Assembly: GCA_012317185.1 (NCBI GenBank)
Contig: CP048838.1
Coordinates: 1,612,001-1,676,000 of the forward strand
DNA length: 64,000 bases
Reading direction: 5' to 3'
Origin: [Clostridium] innocuum
Lineage (GTDB): Bacteria; Bacillota_I; Bacilli_A; Erysipelotrichales; Erysipelotrichaceae
The position numbers and the translations under genes were made by a program. Positions 8,185 through 18,009 of this stretch are shown piece by piece. The notes under the pieces are model-generated. The model ran no database searches and was not told where the DNA came from. It worked only from the letters and a program-made list of their open reading frames with translations. Within the stretch, counting starts at the first letter, position 1. The number at the start of each line of letters is the position of its first letter.

Positions 8185-8665
8185 ATGGGGACAGCCGCAT
8201 ATAAAGCAGGACTGCATGCTTTAGGTCCTATTAACACAGATGCAGATACGGATAAAATCAGATTAGTAAATGATTCGCAGTGACTTCCACTTGCTGAAAA
8301 TTAAACAAGGGATTTAACAGGCGAAAAAGGAAAGGAATCAAGTACATCGTAAAAAATGAGCTTGATTCCTTTTGTTTATCGTATAGGCGGCAATGTGGAT
8401 AGCTTTGCATATACTGTGTGCTAGGCAGCGTATCATTTCCCACCTTTTCTTAATATTGATAAAGGCATCATGTCGGATGCAGAGGGGGGAGTCAAGATCA
8501 CAGCTTTAAAATCTTTCCAATCTGCATGATGCAGCAGCACTGCTTCAACGGACATTTGTGATTTCGTCAACTTATTGTTATCAGACAATGCGGACTTCCA
8601 CAGATGAATCTATTTAATGCTTTTTCAAATGCTTATATGCAGTTTTGTCATTTGTTCCAGCACAA
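8185..8665. other. intergenic region between convergent genes
   Basis: 480 bases without a credible gene. It contains a strong bidirectional hairpin (8331-8376) and a short perfect palindrome, CTGCATGATGCAG, near 8522. Confidence 0.4.
8331..8376. terminator. bidirectional terminator
   Basis: AAAGGAATCAAG and CTTGATTCCTTTT form a nine-base perfect stem with A and T runs on either side. It is placed so as to stop both the DUF308 operon and the leftward dehydrogenase transcript. Confidence 0.75.
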
Positions 8666-9778
8666 TCAAAATAAAGCCTTGTAAATAGAGTGAATTTCAT
8701 CTCTTGAAAGAGGTATTGCACTATTGGAAAGCAGGCGCTGCTGGGATTCGATTACACTGTCTGTGAATCTTTTGATTTCACTTTCCTTCATACCGTATTC
8801 ATGCAGCGGCTTTCGTGCAAGAAGCGTGGAAAACAGTGTTTCCATACAGGTAAAGGCATCCTCCATGGAACAGGAAAGAGCTTCTGAAAACAGTTTCTTT
8901 ATATCATATACACTATATTTTTCCCGTGCTTCATATGTTTGGAATACAGCTGTGAAAAACTGATAGTTGGCTTCCCCGTGTGTTACATGGTAGATTCCCG
9001 ATAACGGATAGCTGAGGGCATGTACTGCACCTGTACCGGTATTGCCAAATGCGATGCCCGCAAAGTTGCTGGCCTGCATGAAATCCCCTAACAGTCGCAT
9101 GCGTGCATCTTCACCCTCTTTTGCAATAACTTGAAATCCATGTAGCAGCAGGCGAATAGCCTCCGCACTGAACATGCGGGTATAGGCATTGGATTTAGGG
9201 GATACAAAGGATTCACTCGCATGAATCAAAGCGTCAATGCCGCTTGTTACAAAATAGAAGAACGGCAGCTTGGACAGCAGCTCTGGAATCAGAACTGCCT
9301 GATCCGGATACAGTGCATCGACGGCCAGTCCCAGCTTGGTATGCAGTGATGTAAGCTCACAGATGGAAATCCGACTGACCTCAGAGCCAGAGCCGCAGGT
9401 TGTCGGCATGGCGATCAGCTCCCTGCTTTTTTCCGGTGTACATCTGTGCAGAAACATATCCTCAGCACTGGCAGTTCCTTCCAATACAAACAGCTTGGCA
9501 CAGTCAATCACACTGCCGCCGCCGATTGCAATAATACGCTCAGGCTGTTTTTCCCGCATATCTTTCAGCATCGCATCCAGCATGCGATCATCGGGTTCTC
9601 CCTGACCATAATCACTGTGAAAGGCGATAGAAGCCCTGCCGGTGGAATCCCGAAAGAATGCTTCGTAAATACTGCGGCTTGCTAAAATGTAATCCTTCTT
9701 TTGAAAGGTGAAATCCCTCAGAAACTCCTGTACCGTTTCATATTGCAGAATCTTTGTTTTTTGTTGAAATACGTCCAT
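8666..9778 (-). CDS. 4hbD: 4-hydroxybutyrate dehydrogenase (iron-containing alcohol dehydrogenase family)
   Basis: 370 residues, the normal length. It reduces succinate semialdehyde to 4-hydroxybutyrate with NAD(P)H in the succinate or GABA to butyrate route. The nucleotide motif IAIGGGSVIDCAK (~residue 80) and the metal ligands in SGIDALIHASESF and in HALSYPLSGIYHVTHGEAN are intact. The C-terminal stretch RKPLHEYGMKESEI...DSVIESQQRLL resembles the Clostridium kluyveri enzyme as I remember it, which is why I name it more exactly than Fe-ADH. It has an AAGGAGA ribosome site. It stands alone: no 4-hydroxybutyryl-CoA genes are adjacent. Confidence 0.85.
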   Translation of the reverse strand: MDVFQQKTKILQYETVQEFLRDFTFQKKDYILASRSIYEAFFRDSTGRASIAFHSDYGQGEPDDRMLDAMLKDMREKQPERIIAIGGGSVIDCAKLFVLEGTASAEDMFLHRCTPEKSRELIAMPTTCGSGSEVSRISICELTSLHTKLGLAVDALYPDQAVLIPELLSKLPFFYFVTSGIDALIHASESFVSPKSNAYTRMFSAEAIRLLLHGFQVIAKEGEDARMRLLGDFMQASNFAGIAFGNTGTGAVHALSYPLSGIYHVTHGEANYQFFTAVFQTYEAREKYSVYDIKKLFSEALSCSMEDAFTCMETLFSTLLARKPLHEYGMKESEIKRFTDSVIESQQRLLSNSAIPLSRDEIHSIYKALF

Positions 9779-9912
9779 AATCTTCTCCTTTTTTCTCTTG
9801 CTATTATTGTAACAGCTTCTTAAAAAAAAGCATTGAAAACTTCACTTAATTTTCAAGGCACCATCATGAAATATCCGTTCACCTTTGCTAAACTATGACC
9901 GAGGTGATATCT

Positions 9913-10617
9913 ATGAAGCAGGTTATACAGAGATTTGAAAAAAAATATTTGCTGGATGCAGATCAGTGCCGCAGCTTTGTAATGCGCATCCAACCATATA
10001 TTACAGAGGACATTTATCCGGCAAGCACCATATACAATCTTTATCTGGATACGGAGCAGTTTGATCTTATCCACCGTTCCATTGAAAAGCCGCCCTTTAA
10101 GGAGAAGCTGCGCATCCGCAGCTATACACCGGTATGCAGTGAAGAGGAACCCATATATCTGGAAATCAAACGCAAATATGCACAGATAGTCTGCAAGCGC
10201 AGAATGCAGCTGAGCTATGGTGAATGCCGCAGGTTTCTGAACAATCCCTATCTGAGTGCTAGTCAGATTGAAAAGGAACTATCCTATACGCTGTACCATT
10301 ATCAGGTGCAGCCTAGAATCTTTCTGGCATATGATCGTATTTCCTATGTCGGAAAACAGGAACAGCAGCTGCGCATCACGATGGACAGCCATATTCGCAG
10401 CAGGTTTGACCATCTGTCCTTAAACGATCACGAAAGCAATGAAGAGTTGTTTCACAGAGATATGATTCTGCTGGAAATCAAGGCTGAAAGGAGTTATCCG
10501 CTGTGGCTGAGCAGCGTACTTTCGGATATGCGGCTGTACCCAACATCCTTTTCCAAGGTGGGACAGGTATTTTATAAAAAAGAAAAAGGAGAACTGTTAT
10601 GTTTACAAGCATCTTAA
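9913..10617 (+). CDS. VTC domain (polyphosphate polymerase-like) protein
   Basis: 234 residues. It matches the VTC/CYTH-like tunnel domain: FEKKYLLDADQC, STIYNLYLDTEQFDLI, KEKLRIRSY, EPIYLEIKRKY, QPRIFLAYDRISYVG, LRITMDSHIRSR and MILLEIKAERSYPLW, giving the paired Arg/Lys/Glu residues that line the tunnel. In eukaryotes the domain makes polyphosphate from ATP; the bacterial role is unproven. I prefer the ATG at 9913, with GAGGTGAT before it, to the one at 9895. It overlaps the next gene by 19 bases, and the three genes to 12999 form one operon. Confidence 0.85.
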   Translation: MKQVIQRFEKKYLLDADQCRSFVMRIQPYITEDIYPASTIYNLYLDTEQFDLIHRSIEKPPFKEKLRIRSYTPVCSEEEPIYLEIKRKYAQIVCKRRMQLSYGECRRFLNNPYLSASQIEKELSYTLYHYQVQPRIFLAYDRISYVGKQEQQLRITMDSHIRSRFDHLSLNDHESNEELFHRDMILLEIKAERSYPLWLSSVLSDMRLYPTSFSKVGQVFYKKEKGELLCLQAS

Positions 10618-11270
10618 ATCTGGAACAGGGTCTGACGATCCTGGACGGCGTGGTGTGCTGCATGAGTGCACTTGGTCTGGGACTGATCATTGCATGGTTT
10701 TATCGAAGGCTTGGGTACTGCTCTCACAGCTTTACTGTCACACTGGCACTGCTGCCCGCTCTTGTGCAGTTTGTCATCATGATGGTCAATGGTAATCTGG
10801 GAACCGGAATTGCCGTTGTCGGGGCCTTCAGTCTTGTACGGTTTCGCTCACTTCCGGGCAGCAGTAAGGAGATACTGTTCATCTTTTTCTCCATGGCAAT
10901 CGGACTGGCAATCGGTATGGGCTATGTCAGCTTTGCGGCATTTATGACGATTGTTGTCAGTATGAGTGCATGGCTGCTGTTTACTCTTTTGCAGCCGAAC
11001 AATCTGCAGCTGTATAAGGAACTGAAAATCGTGATCCCCGAGGATCTGGATTATACAGAGGTATTTGACGATATCCTGCAAAGCTACTGTAAAAGTGCTG
11101 AGCTTGTCCGCGTAAAAACGATACAGCTTGGCGCCATGCTGGAAATGACCTATCATGTGGAGTTGAAGGAAGTAAAACAGGAAAAGCATATGGTGGATGA
11201 CATTCGCTGCCGCAATGGCAATCTGAATGTAATTGTAGCAAAAAGGCAGGCGATGCAGAATGAATTATAA
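10599..11270 (+). CDS. DUF4956 integral membrane protein
   Basis: 223 residues with about four N-terminal membrane helices (GLGLIIAWFYRRLGY; TLALLPALVQFVIMMVNG; FIFFSMAIGLAIGMGYVSF; FMTIVVSMSAWLLFTLLQ), the conserved loop GTGIAVVGAFSLVRFRSLPGS between helices 2 and 3, and a soluble C-terminal domain. This is the DUF4956 pattern. It overlaps the VTC gene before it and the lipoprotein after it, so the three products are expected in fixed ratio, probably as a membrane complex. Confidence 0.85.
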   Translation: MFTSILNLEQGLTILDGVVCCMSALGLGLIIAWFYRRLGYCSHSFTVTLALLPALVQFVIMMVNGNLGTGIAVVGAFSLVRFRSLPGSSKEILFIFFSMAIGLAIGMGYVSFAAFMTIVVSMSAWLLFTLLQPNNLQLYKELKIVIPEDLDYTEVFDDILQSYCKSAELVRVKTIQLGAMLEMTYHVELKEVKQEKHMVDDIRCRNGNLNVIVAKRQAMQNEL

Positions 11271-12999
11271 AAAAGCCGCATGGATGTCCGCCTTTCTGGC
11301 CGGAGCACTTGTATTGGCAGGCTGTCAAAGTGATTCGGATACTGAGGACACCACATCTGCCGTTAACACAAATACTTCTGCGGTGAAACAAAGCAGCACT
11401 CTTTCTCTGGAGGCAGAGGACTACGATACGGAAATCAATGATGCACAAAAAATTTCACTGGATGAGCAAAGCGGTGATGTGAAGATAAAAAAGGCCGGCA
11501 CGTATCAGCTGAGCGGCACACTGAAGAACGGTTCTGTTGTCGTGGATGCCAAGGCTGCCGTTGTTCGCATCGTATTGGATAATGCTCATATCAGGAGCAA
11601 AAACAGTGCACCGGTATATGTGAAGCAGGCGGATAAGGTCATCATCACACTGCCTAAGGGCACTGCCAGCTCCCTGAAGGATACAGCCTCCTATACTGTG
11701 GATGAAAAAGAAGAGCCAAGTGCGGCATTGTTTTCCAAGGATGATTTAACGATCAACGGCAGCGGTACACTGAACATCACAGCTTCTTATAAAAACGGTA
11801 TCCAGTGCAAGGATACGCTGAAGCTGGTAGATACAAATTTGAACATCACGGCAGAGAACGATGGAATCAAGGTCAGGGACGCTTTACTTATTTACAAAGG
11901 CAGCTACACGGTAAAGGCACAGGGTGACGGCATTGTGACAACCAATGAAAAGGAACAGGGAAATCTGAGCATTGATCAGGGAACCTTTGCTATTGAAGCA
12001 CAGCAGGACGGTTTACAGAGTGCAGGAGATCTTACGATTTACGACGGGGTCTTTACGGTTACCAGCGGCGGGGGAAGCGTTCATAGGGTTGACACCGGCT
12101 CCGCATTACAGCCTTGGGGAGAATTTGATGATCATGATGAAGCAGTCCAAAAGAGCCAGAAGGGAATCAAGGCCGCTAAGAATATGGTACTGTATAAGGG
12201 AAGCTATACCATCAGCTCTCATGATGATGCCCTGCATGCCAATGGAAGTATGGATATCAAAGGCGGTACCTATACCCTGTCAAGTGATGATGACGGTGTG
12301 CATGCGGATGATACGCTGACGATTCACAATGGCACAATACAGGTCAAACAGTCCTATGAAGGAATGGAGGCGAATACCATTCAAATCAAGGGTGGAGCAC
12401 TTCAGATAAAAGCGAGTGATGACGGCATCAATGCGGCTGGTGATTTGGGGAATCCATTGCTTACCATAGACGGAGGAACCATTTATGTAGACGCTGATGG
12501 AGATGGTGTGGACAGCAATCAGGATATTGTGATGAATGATGGTACCCTGATTGTCATGGGGCCTGAAAGCGGCGGCAACGGGGCACTGGATTATGATGGC
12601 AGCTTTGCGATGAACGGGGGAACGCTGGTTGCAGTGGGAAGCAGTGATATGGCGATGGCTCCTTCGACCTCCAGTACGCAGCCCTCTCTTATGATTCGTA
12701 CAGACAGTACACAACCTGCGGAAACAATTTTGTATGTGCAGGATGAAGATGGCGAAACCATACTGGGTGTGTCTTCGGTGAAGGCATGGCAGAATGTGGT
12801 CATCAGTACGGGTACATTGAAGAAAGGGAGTACCTATGATATCTATGTAGGCGGCAGTGCCTCCTCCGTGAAAAATGGTGTCTTTACAAACGCAAAGGGC
12901 GGTACGTTGCTGGCATCCATGACGCTGAATGATGTGGTGTCCACGTATGGAAACGCAGGTATGCTGCAGGGGCCACAGGGAGGCGGTAGGCATCCATAA
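11260..12999 (+). CDS. Cthe_2159-type (DUF4353) carbohydrate-binding lipoprotein
   Basis: 579 residues. A lipoprotein signal peptide (AFLAGALVLAGC, lipobox LAGC, Cys22) is followed by an acidic Ser/Thr linker. From about residue 100 come repeated beta-helix rungs such as LTINGSGTLNITASYKNGI, DTLTIHNGTIQVKQSYEGM and LLTIDGGTIYVDADGDGV, with repeated DDG/NDG turns that could hold calcium. This is the parallel beta-helix of Cthe_2159 proteins, reported to bind acidic polysaccharide or cellulose. It sits on the outer face of the membrane. The ATG lies within the end of the DUF4956 gene, so translation is coupled. Confidence 0.85.
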   Translation: MNYKKAAWMSAFLAGALVLAGCQSDSDTEDTTSAVNTNTSAVKQSSTLSLEAEDYDTEINDAQKISLDEQSGDVKIKKAGTYQLSGTLKNGSVVVDAKAAVVRIVLDNAHIRSKNSAPVYVKQADKVIITLPKGTASSLKDTASYTVDEKEEPSAALFSKDDLTINGSGTLNITASYKNGIQCKDTLKLVDTNLNITAENDGIKVRDALLIYKGSYTVKAQGDGIVTTNEKEQGNLSIDQGTFAIEAQQDGLQSAGDLTIYDGVFTVTSGGGSVHRVDTGSALQPWGEFDDHDEAVQKSQKGIKAAKNMVLYKGSYTISSHDDALHANGSMDIKGGTYTLSSDDDGVHADDTLTIHNGTIQVKQSYEGMEANTIQIKGGALQIKASDDGINAAGDLGNPLLTIDGGTIYVDADGDGVDSNQDIVMNDGTLIVMGPESGGNGALDYDGSFAMNGGTLVAVGSSDMAMAPSTSSTQPSLMIRTDSTQPAETILYVQDEDGETILGVSSVKAWQNVVISTGTLKKGSTYDIYVGGSASSVKNGVFTNAKGGTLLASMTLNDVVSTYGNAGMLQGPQGGGRHP

Positions 13000-13473
13000 A
13001 CTACAAGAGATGAACGCATTATTGTTAAGTACAAATAGTTAATCCTTTGTATAGCTTATAAGTCTGTAAATAACAGCGCTGAGCTGTTCTGAAGAGAGCT
13101 TGTATTCGTTTACTATGGAAAAAGAGCTGCTCAAACAGAGATTCATCTGATTAGGATATAAGTATAACAAAACAGGAAGAAGTATCGTTTCTAAGAATGT
13201 TAGGAACGATACTTCTTCTTTTATGTTACAGTCCTTGTTAGCGAAGAAGAATCAAAAAGGAATACAGTCACCTTTTTTCATGTGCTACCTGTCTGTAAAA
13301 GACAAGATTTACCAGTTTTGATAAAAAATGAGATTTCCTTTCATCAGATGGACAAATTTCAGTTGTATATGCCGGAAAATGACTTTATAATAAGAATGTA
13401 ACAAAAAAAGGGAATTTATACTCTTCATAAAAATATAATATACATAAACTTAGTAGAAGGGAGGAAGCTGAAT
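13000..13473. other. intergenic region with terminator
   Basis: 470 bases. Apart from the long hairpin at 13175-13222 and an AT-rich stretch before the next gene (AAAAATATAATATAC around 13430, a plausible -10), I see no gene. I looked for a c-di-GMP riboswitch in front of the GGDEF gene and did not find one. Confidence 0.4.
13175..13222. terminator. long bidirectional hairpin terminator
   Basis: GAAGAAGTATCGTT (13176-13189) pairs perfectly with AACGATACTTCTTC (13205-13218), with TTTTA following. It is the likely end of the VTC operon. Confidence 0.75.
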
Positions 13474-15696
13474 ATGAAAAAACACGGATCCATTAAACAG
13501 GCGATTGTTCTTGCAGCACTCAGTCTTCTGTTTTTTGCCTGCATTGCAGGATTTTATATCGATCGCATTCGGAACAGTCTGATTACAGATCTGAAGCATA
13601 ATGTTCAGGAAATCTCCGCTTCTACTACAACCGCGATTGAAATACGGATTCATGATCATATGTCAACCTTGGAGAACATATCCTATATGCTGCAGAATGA
13701 GCATACCACCGATACGGAAAAGCTGCTTCAGGCACTGATGAGTGCCAGTGCAAACAGTGAATTTATGCGTTACGGCATTACCGATGAAAAGGGAAACTGT
13801 CTGACAACGGACGGAATGCTGTTTTATGTGGGGGACCGGGAATATTTCAAAGAAGCCCTGAAGGGGAAATCCTCCTTCTCCAATACCCTGCATGATAAAA
13901 TCGGGGGGTATGATCTCAATGTGTTTGCCACACCGGTTCGCGCAGAGGATGGCAGTATCCGCAATGTATTGTTTGCGGCAAGCAGGACAAAGGATGTGGC
14001 AGATAAGCTGCTGATGGAAATTTATGACGGCAAGGGCTTCAGCTCCATCTGGGATGAGGAAGGAAATATCGTCCTTAATTCGAACAGTGAAACCGCCAGC
14101 AGGGCCGTACACAATCTCAAGCAGCTGAGCTTTTACGATGATTTCGGTACGGAGAAGCTGAAAAAACAGGAAAGCGGTATTGTAAAATTCAAGTCGATGA
14201 ACAATGAAGACCGCTATCTCGCCTATGAACCGCTGGGCTATAACAACTGGTATGTGTTTTCCGTTGTTCCGGTAAGCGTTGTGACCAGTCAGATCAATAA
14301 TGTCATTGTCATAGCGGCGGCTACCTGGTTTCTGGTAGCTCTGGTTCTCAGCGGCATCATATGCTATCTGTATATGTCACGAGTGCGCAATGAGAAGAAA
14401 ATTGACAAGGTGGTATTCTATGACGATCTGACTTCCCATTATAATTACAATAAATTTCGCATGGACGTTCAGATGCTGCTGGATAAAGGGCAGGCCGACA
14501 GCTATGCACTGATTGAGTTCGACGTCAGTGACTTCAAGCTGTTAAATGAATTGTATGGCTATCAGGGCGGTGATCAGCTGCTGATTACCACCATGCGGCT
14601 GTGTGAGGAAAACTGCAGTGCGGATGAGCGTTGTGCACGGATTTCCGCAGACCGTTTTATCGTCTTGTGGAAAATGCGTGATACGGATAGCATTGCGAGT
14701 CGTTATGCTGCTTTGATGGAAGCGGTTCAGGAGGATATGCGAAAGCAGCGGGAACAGTTTAAGGCTGATTTTTATGCCGGTGTATATCTGCTCCAGAATA
14801 CGGATCGTGAGTTCTCTCCATGTCATGACCGCTGTATGCATGCAAAGATGCTTGGCAAGGCAGAAAAGAAACAGCGCTGTACCTTCTTCAGTGAAAAGAT
14901 GTACGATACGATGCTGTATCAGAAGCGGCTGGAGGGGCAGATGGAGCAGGCATTGCAGCATAAGGAATTTAAGGTCTTTCTGCAGCCGAAGGTTACACTG
15001 CGTGATGATATTGTCCACAGTGCGGAGGCACTGGTGCGCTGGGATTCTCCGATATTCGGCATGATTCCGCCAATGGCCTTTATCCCGCTGTTTGAAAAAA
15101 ACGGATTTCTGGAACAGCTGGACATGTATATGATGGATGAAGTCTGTCAGCTCTTAAAGAAGTGGGAGCAAACGTATCCCTCGCTGCGTATTTCCATCAA
15201 TGTTTCCAGAATGTATATCTTCCGCCCCGGCTTTGCCCGGCGTGTACTCGAAATTGTTGAGCGCAACGGCGTTTCCACAAAGCAGCTGGAAATAGAAATA
15301 ACGGAAAGTGTGATTTTTGACCGCAGCATGGAGCTGTTCGCCATTATTCAGGAGCTGCGTTCCTATGGGTTCCGTATTTCCATGGATGATTTTGGAAGCG
15401 GCTATTCCTCATTGAATATGCTGAAGGATATTCCCATCGATACCATCAAGCTGGATCAGGTGTTCTTTCAGACAAACCACGGCAATACGCAGCGTGCCAG
15501 AGATATTGTCGGCGGCGTTTTGAGTCTTGCGAAGACGCTTGGTATTCACAGTGTGGCAGAAGGAATTGAAGAGGCGGATGAGGTTGTGTTCCTAAAGGAG
15601 CATCGCTGTGATGAAATTCAGGGCTATTATTATTCCAAGCCACTGTGTGTGGAGGATTTCGAGGCCTATATATGCAGGCAGAATGCAGATAGATGA
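13474..15696 (+). CDS. membrane sensor with dCACHE-like, degenerate GGDEF and EAL domains
   Basis: 740 residues. An N-terminal membrane helix (~11-28), an extracellular Cache-like sensor (~30-275; DREYFKEALKGKSSFSNTL is typical), a second helix (~277-302), GGDEF (~315-465) and EAL (~485-735). The GGDEF signature reads SADRF at 391-395, so diguanylate cyclase activity is probably lost. The EAL domain keeps AEALVRW (EAL at 518-520), SINVS, EITES, MDDFGSGYSSLN, IKLDQVF, AEGIEE and QGYYYSKP, the metal and catalytic set of c-di-GMP phosphodiesterases. It likely degrades c-di-GMP in response to an external ligand. Good site AGGGAGGAAG; monocistronic. Confidence 0.9.
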   Translation: MKKHGSIKQAIVLAALSLLFFACIAGFYIDRIRNSLITDLKHNVQEISASTTTAIEIRIHDHMSTLENISYMLQNEHTTDTEKLLQALMSASANSEFMRYGITDEKGNCLTTDGMLFYVGDREYFKEALKGKSSFSNTLHDKIGGYDLNVFATPVRAEDGSIRNVLFAASRTKDVADKLLMEIYDGKGFSSIWDEEGNIVLNSNSETASRAVHNLKQLSFYDDFGTEKLKKQESGIVKFKSMNNEDRYLAYEPLGYNNWYVFSVVPVSVVTSQINNVIVIAAATWFLVALVLSGIICYLYMSRVRNEKKIDKVVFYDDLTSHYNYNKFRMDVQMLLDKGQADSYALIEFDVSDFKLLNELYGYQGGDQLLITTMRLCEENCSADERCARISADRFIVLWKMRDTDSIASRYAALMEAVQEDMRKQREQFKADFYAGVYLLQNTDREFSPCHDRCMHAKMLGKAEKKQRCTFFSEKMYDTMLYQKRLEGQMEQALQHKEFKVFLQPKVTLRDDIVHSAEALVRWDSPIFGMIPPMAFIPLFEKNGFLEQLDMYMMDEVCQLLKKWEQTYPSLRISINVSRMYIFRPGFARRVLEIVERNGVSTKQLEIEITESVIFDRSMELFAIIQELRSYGFRISMDDFGSGYSSLNMLKDIPIDTIKLDQVFFQTNHGNTQRARDIVGGVLSLAKTLGIHSVAEGIEEADEVVFLKEHRCDEIQGYYYSKPLCVEDFEAYICRQNADR

Positions 15697-15715
15697 TGTG
15701 TTACAGCAGGATTGT

Positions 15716-15762
15716 GAAAAAGGTTCAAGGCTGTCCGTGAATGGATTGCTTTGAACCTTTTT
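15716..15762. terminator. bidirectional terminator
   Basis: AAAAAGGTTCAA (15717-15728) and TTGAACCTTTTT (about 15751-15762) form a 12-base stem between the convergent GGDEF-EAL and NAD synthetase genes, with a T run on each strand. Confidence 0.85.
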
Positions 15763-15825
15763 ATGGTATTGCATTTTTTTAAATACCATATCACTGCGAA
15801 TTGCAAATATCTGATCATACGGGGT

Positions 15826-17757
15826 CTATTGCAGGTCATTCACCTGCCTAATCCACGCCGCTGCACTGGCATCACTCGGCATACGCCAGTCACCGCGCGG
15901 GGAAAGACAGATGGAACCTACCTTAACGCCGTCCGGCATTGCGTTTCGCTTGAATTGCTGTGTAAAGAAGCGACGGTAGAATATCCGCATGGTATCAAGG
16001 ATAACCTTACGTTCTTCCTGTGGAAAGGCGAGCATTGCAAGCTTCAGTATCTTGGCAGGGGCATAGTGATTTCTCAGCATGTGGTAGAGGAAAAAGTCGT
16101 GATATGCATAGGAGCCGATGGCATCCTCCGTTATCTGTGCGATTTCATCATCTGCCTTCGGTGGCAGAAGCTCCGGCGAAACCGGTGTCGCACAAATATC
16201 ATCCAATACATCAGCGATATCTGTTTTCTCTGTTTTTCGCATTTCCTGCGCATATGTTTTTACGAGATGGCGTACCAGTGTTTTGGGAATGGATGCATTG
16301 ACACCATACATGGACATATGATCTCCGTTATAGGTACACCATCCCAGAGCAAGCTCGCTCAGATCACCGGTACCCAAGACAATGCCGTTGTATGTATTGG
16401 CTAAATCCATCAGAATCTGCGTTCTCTCTCTTGCCTGTGTGTTCTCATAGGTGATGTCCAGTTGTTTCGGGTCATGCCCGATATCGTGGAAATGCTGCTC
16501 GCATGCATCATGTATGGAAATTTCTTTCACACTTGTATGCAGGGCAGCCATCAGCTTATGGGAATTGCCGCGTGTTCGCCTTGTGGTGCCAAATCCCGGC
16601 ATGGTTACTGCAAGGATACCCTTGCTGTTGAGACCGAGCCTTTCAAACGCCATATGTGCTACGAGCAGCGCTAGCGTGGAATCCAGACCTCCGGATATAC
16701 CGATAATCAGCTGTGTACAATTAATTTTCTTCAATCGCTGTGCAAGTCCGGCAGCCTGCATATGCAAAATCTGCATACAGCGTTTGCTGCGCTGTGCTTC
16801 CTCTCCTGGTACAAACGGATAAGGAGAGATGTCACGCATCAGCTGCAACGGCTGCGTAATCGGGGCAGTTCGTATCGTAACCTCTGTATAGGTGCAGCTG
16901 TCCTGAATCTGCATCGCTGTATGAAATTTCAGCCGCTCACTGCGGCATTTTTCCAGGTCGATTTCCCCATAGAGAATGTGTTCCTCTTCCAGTATTTCGG
17001 ATTCTGAAATGATGGTGCCGTTATCTGCGATGATGTCATGTCCGCTGAATACCAGATCGCTTGTACTTTCACTGACACCTGCCGAGGTATAGACATAGCC
17101 GCACATGTTTTTGGCGCTGTGTGTTGTGATTATCGCCTTGCGATATTCGCTTTTGCCGACTGTTTCATTACTGGCAGACAGATTGACGATTACATTGGCT
17201 CCATGCCCGGCATGTCTGGTAGAAGGGGGAATAGGCACCCAGAGGTCCTCGCACACCTCGGCGGCAATTACAGCGCCGCTTGTTTCATCATGAATCAAAA
17301 GATTCGGTGTGAAGGGTACAGACTTTCCAAACAGACTGATCGTATCCAGCATGCGCTGCTCACTGTCTGAAAACCACCGCTTCTCATAAAATTCATTATA
17401 ATTCGGGACATAGGTTTTGGGAACGATGCCGAGAATATCATGCTTATATAGAAACGCTGCACAGTTAAACAGATGATTCCCCTGTCGAAGGGGAAGACCG
17501 ACTGCAAGGATGGCTTCACTTTCATTCTCATCCCGCAGTGCTTTCAAGGCTGCCAGACAATCATCCAGCAACAGATTTTGATACAGCAGATCCTGACAGG
17601 TGTAAGCACACAGCGACAATTCAGGAAACACCGCAAGCCGTATATCGGGGCGCAGGGTATGCAGCAGTCTCTGCATGGTCTTTCGATTGGTCTCCACATC
17701 CGCAATCTGAACAGCAGGCGTAATACACGCAACATGAAAGTATCCGTAATTTTCCAT
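15826..17757 (-). CDS. nadE: glutamine-dependent NAD+ synthetase
   Basis: 643 residues, the usual length for the two-domain enzyme. The N-terminal nitrilase-type glutaminase keeps Glu46 (VFPELSLCAYTC), the lysine in VPKTYVPNYNEFYE and the nucleophile in AAEVCEDLWVP. The C-terminal synthetase domain has the PP-loop SGGLDSTLALLVA and GTGDLSELALGWCTYNGDHM. It amidates deamido-NAD with ammonia channelled from glutamine, the last step of NAD synthesis. I start at the ATG at 17757 (GTGAGGTCAG site, conserved YFHVACITP); the frame upstream is open for another 60 codons but hydrophobic and unlike the family. Confidence 0.95.
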   Translation of the reverse strand: MENYGYFHVACITPAVQIADVETNRKTMQRLLHTLRPDIRLAVFPELSLCAYTCQDLLYQNLLLDDCLAALKALRDENESEAILAVGLPLRQGNHLFNCAAFLYKHDILGIVPKTYVPNYNEFYEKRWFSDSEQRMLDTISLFGKSVPFTPNLLIHDETSGAVIAAEVCEDLWVPIPPSTRHAGHGANVIVNLSASNETVGKSEYRKAIITTHSAKNMCGYVYTSAGVSESTSDLVFSGHDIIADNGTIISESEILEEEHILYGEIDLEKCRSERLKFHTAMQIQDSCTYTEVTIRTAPITQPLQLMRDISPYPFVPGEEAQRSKRCMQILHMQAAGLAQRLKKINCTQLIIGISGGLDSTLALLVAHMAFERLGLNSKGILAVTMPGFGTTRRTRGNSHKLMAALHTSVKEISIHDACEQHFHDIGHDPKQLDITYENTQARERTQILMDLANTYNGIVLGTGDLSELALGWCTYNGDHMSMYGVNASIPKTLVRHLVKTYAQEMRKTEKTDIADVLDDICATPVSPELLPPKADDEIAQITEDAIGSYAYHDFFLYHMLRNHYAPAKILKLAMLAFPQEERKVILDTMRIFYRRFFTQQFKRNAMPDGVKVGSICLSPRGDWRMPSDASAAAWIRQVNDLQ

Positions 17758-18009
17758 AATATCTGACCTCACTTTCCTGTTTAGTATAAGCAAAAAGTAA
17801 GCAAAATACAATAAATTCATATATGGAAGGTGAATGCATACCTTGTAATGCAGTACAAAAAGCGATACAATGGAAACAGGAAAGGATTGTGAAACTATGC
17901 TTGTCCACTCGGACAAAAGAAAAAAGCGTACATCCAAACAATATATACAGCCGGGCCCGTTTCAATAGAGAAGGGTATTTCTTTATGGAAAAGTGAGGCT
18001 GAATATACT

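Noticed and set aside
8522..8534. Palindrome CTGCATGATGCAG, nearly repeated as CTGCATCATGCAG near 25981
   Set aside because: Short perfect palindromes of this size are expected by chance in 64 kb, and the flanks of the two sites share nothing.
12280..12993. 237-codon open frame on the minus strand
   Set aside because: It is opposite the beta-helix lipoprotein gene, has no start signals, and its product is low-quality (His/Ile repeats mirroring the rungs).
13000..13473. c-di-GMP riboswitch upstream of the GGDEF-EAL gene
   Set aside because: Searched by eye for the conserved GEMM core segments and paired helices; none could be assembled.
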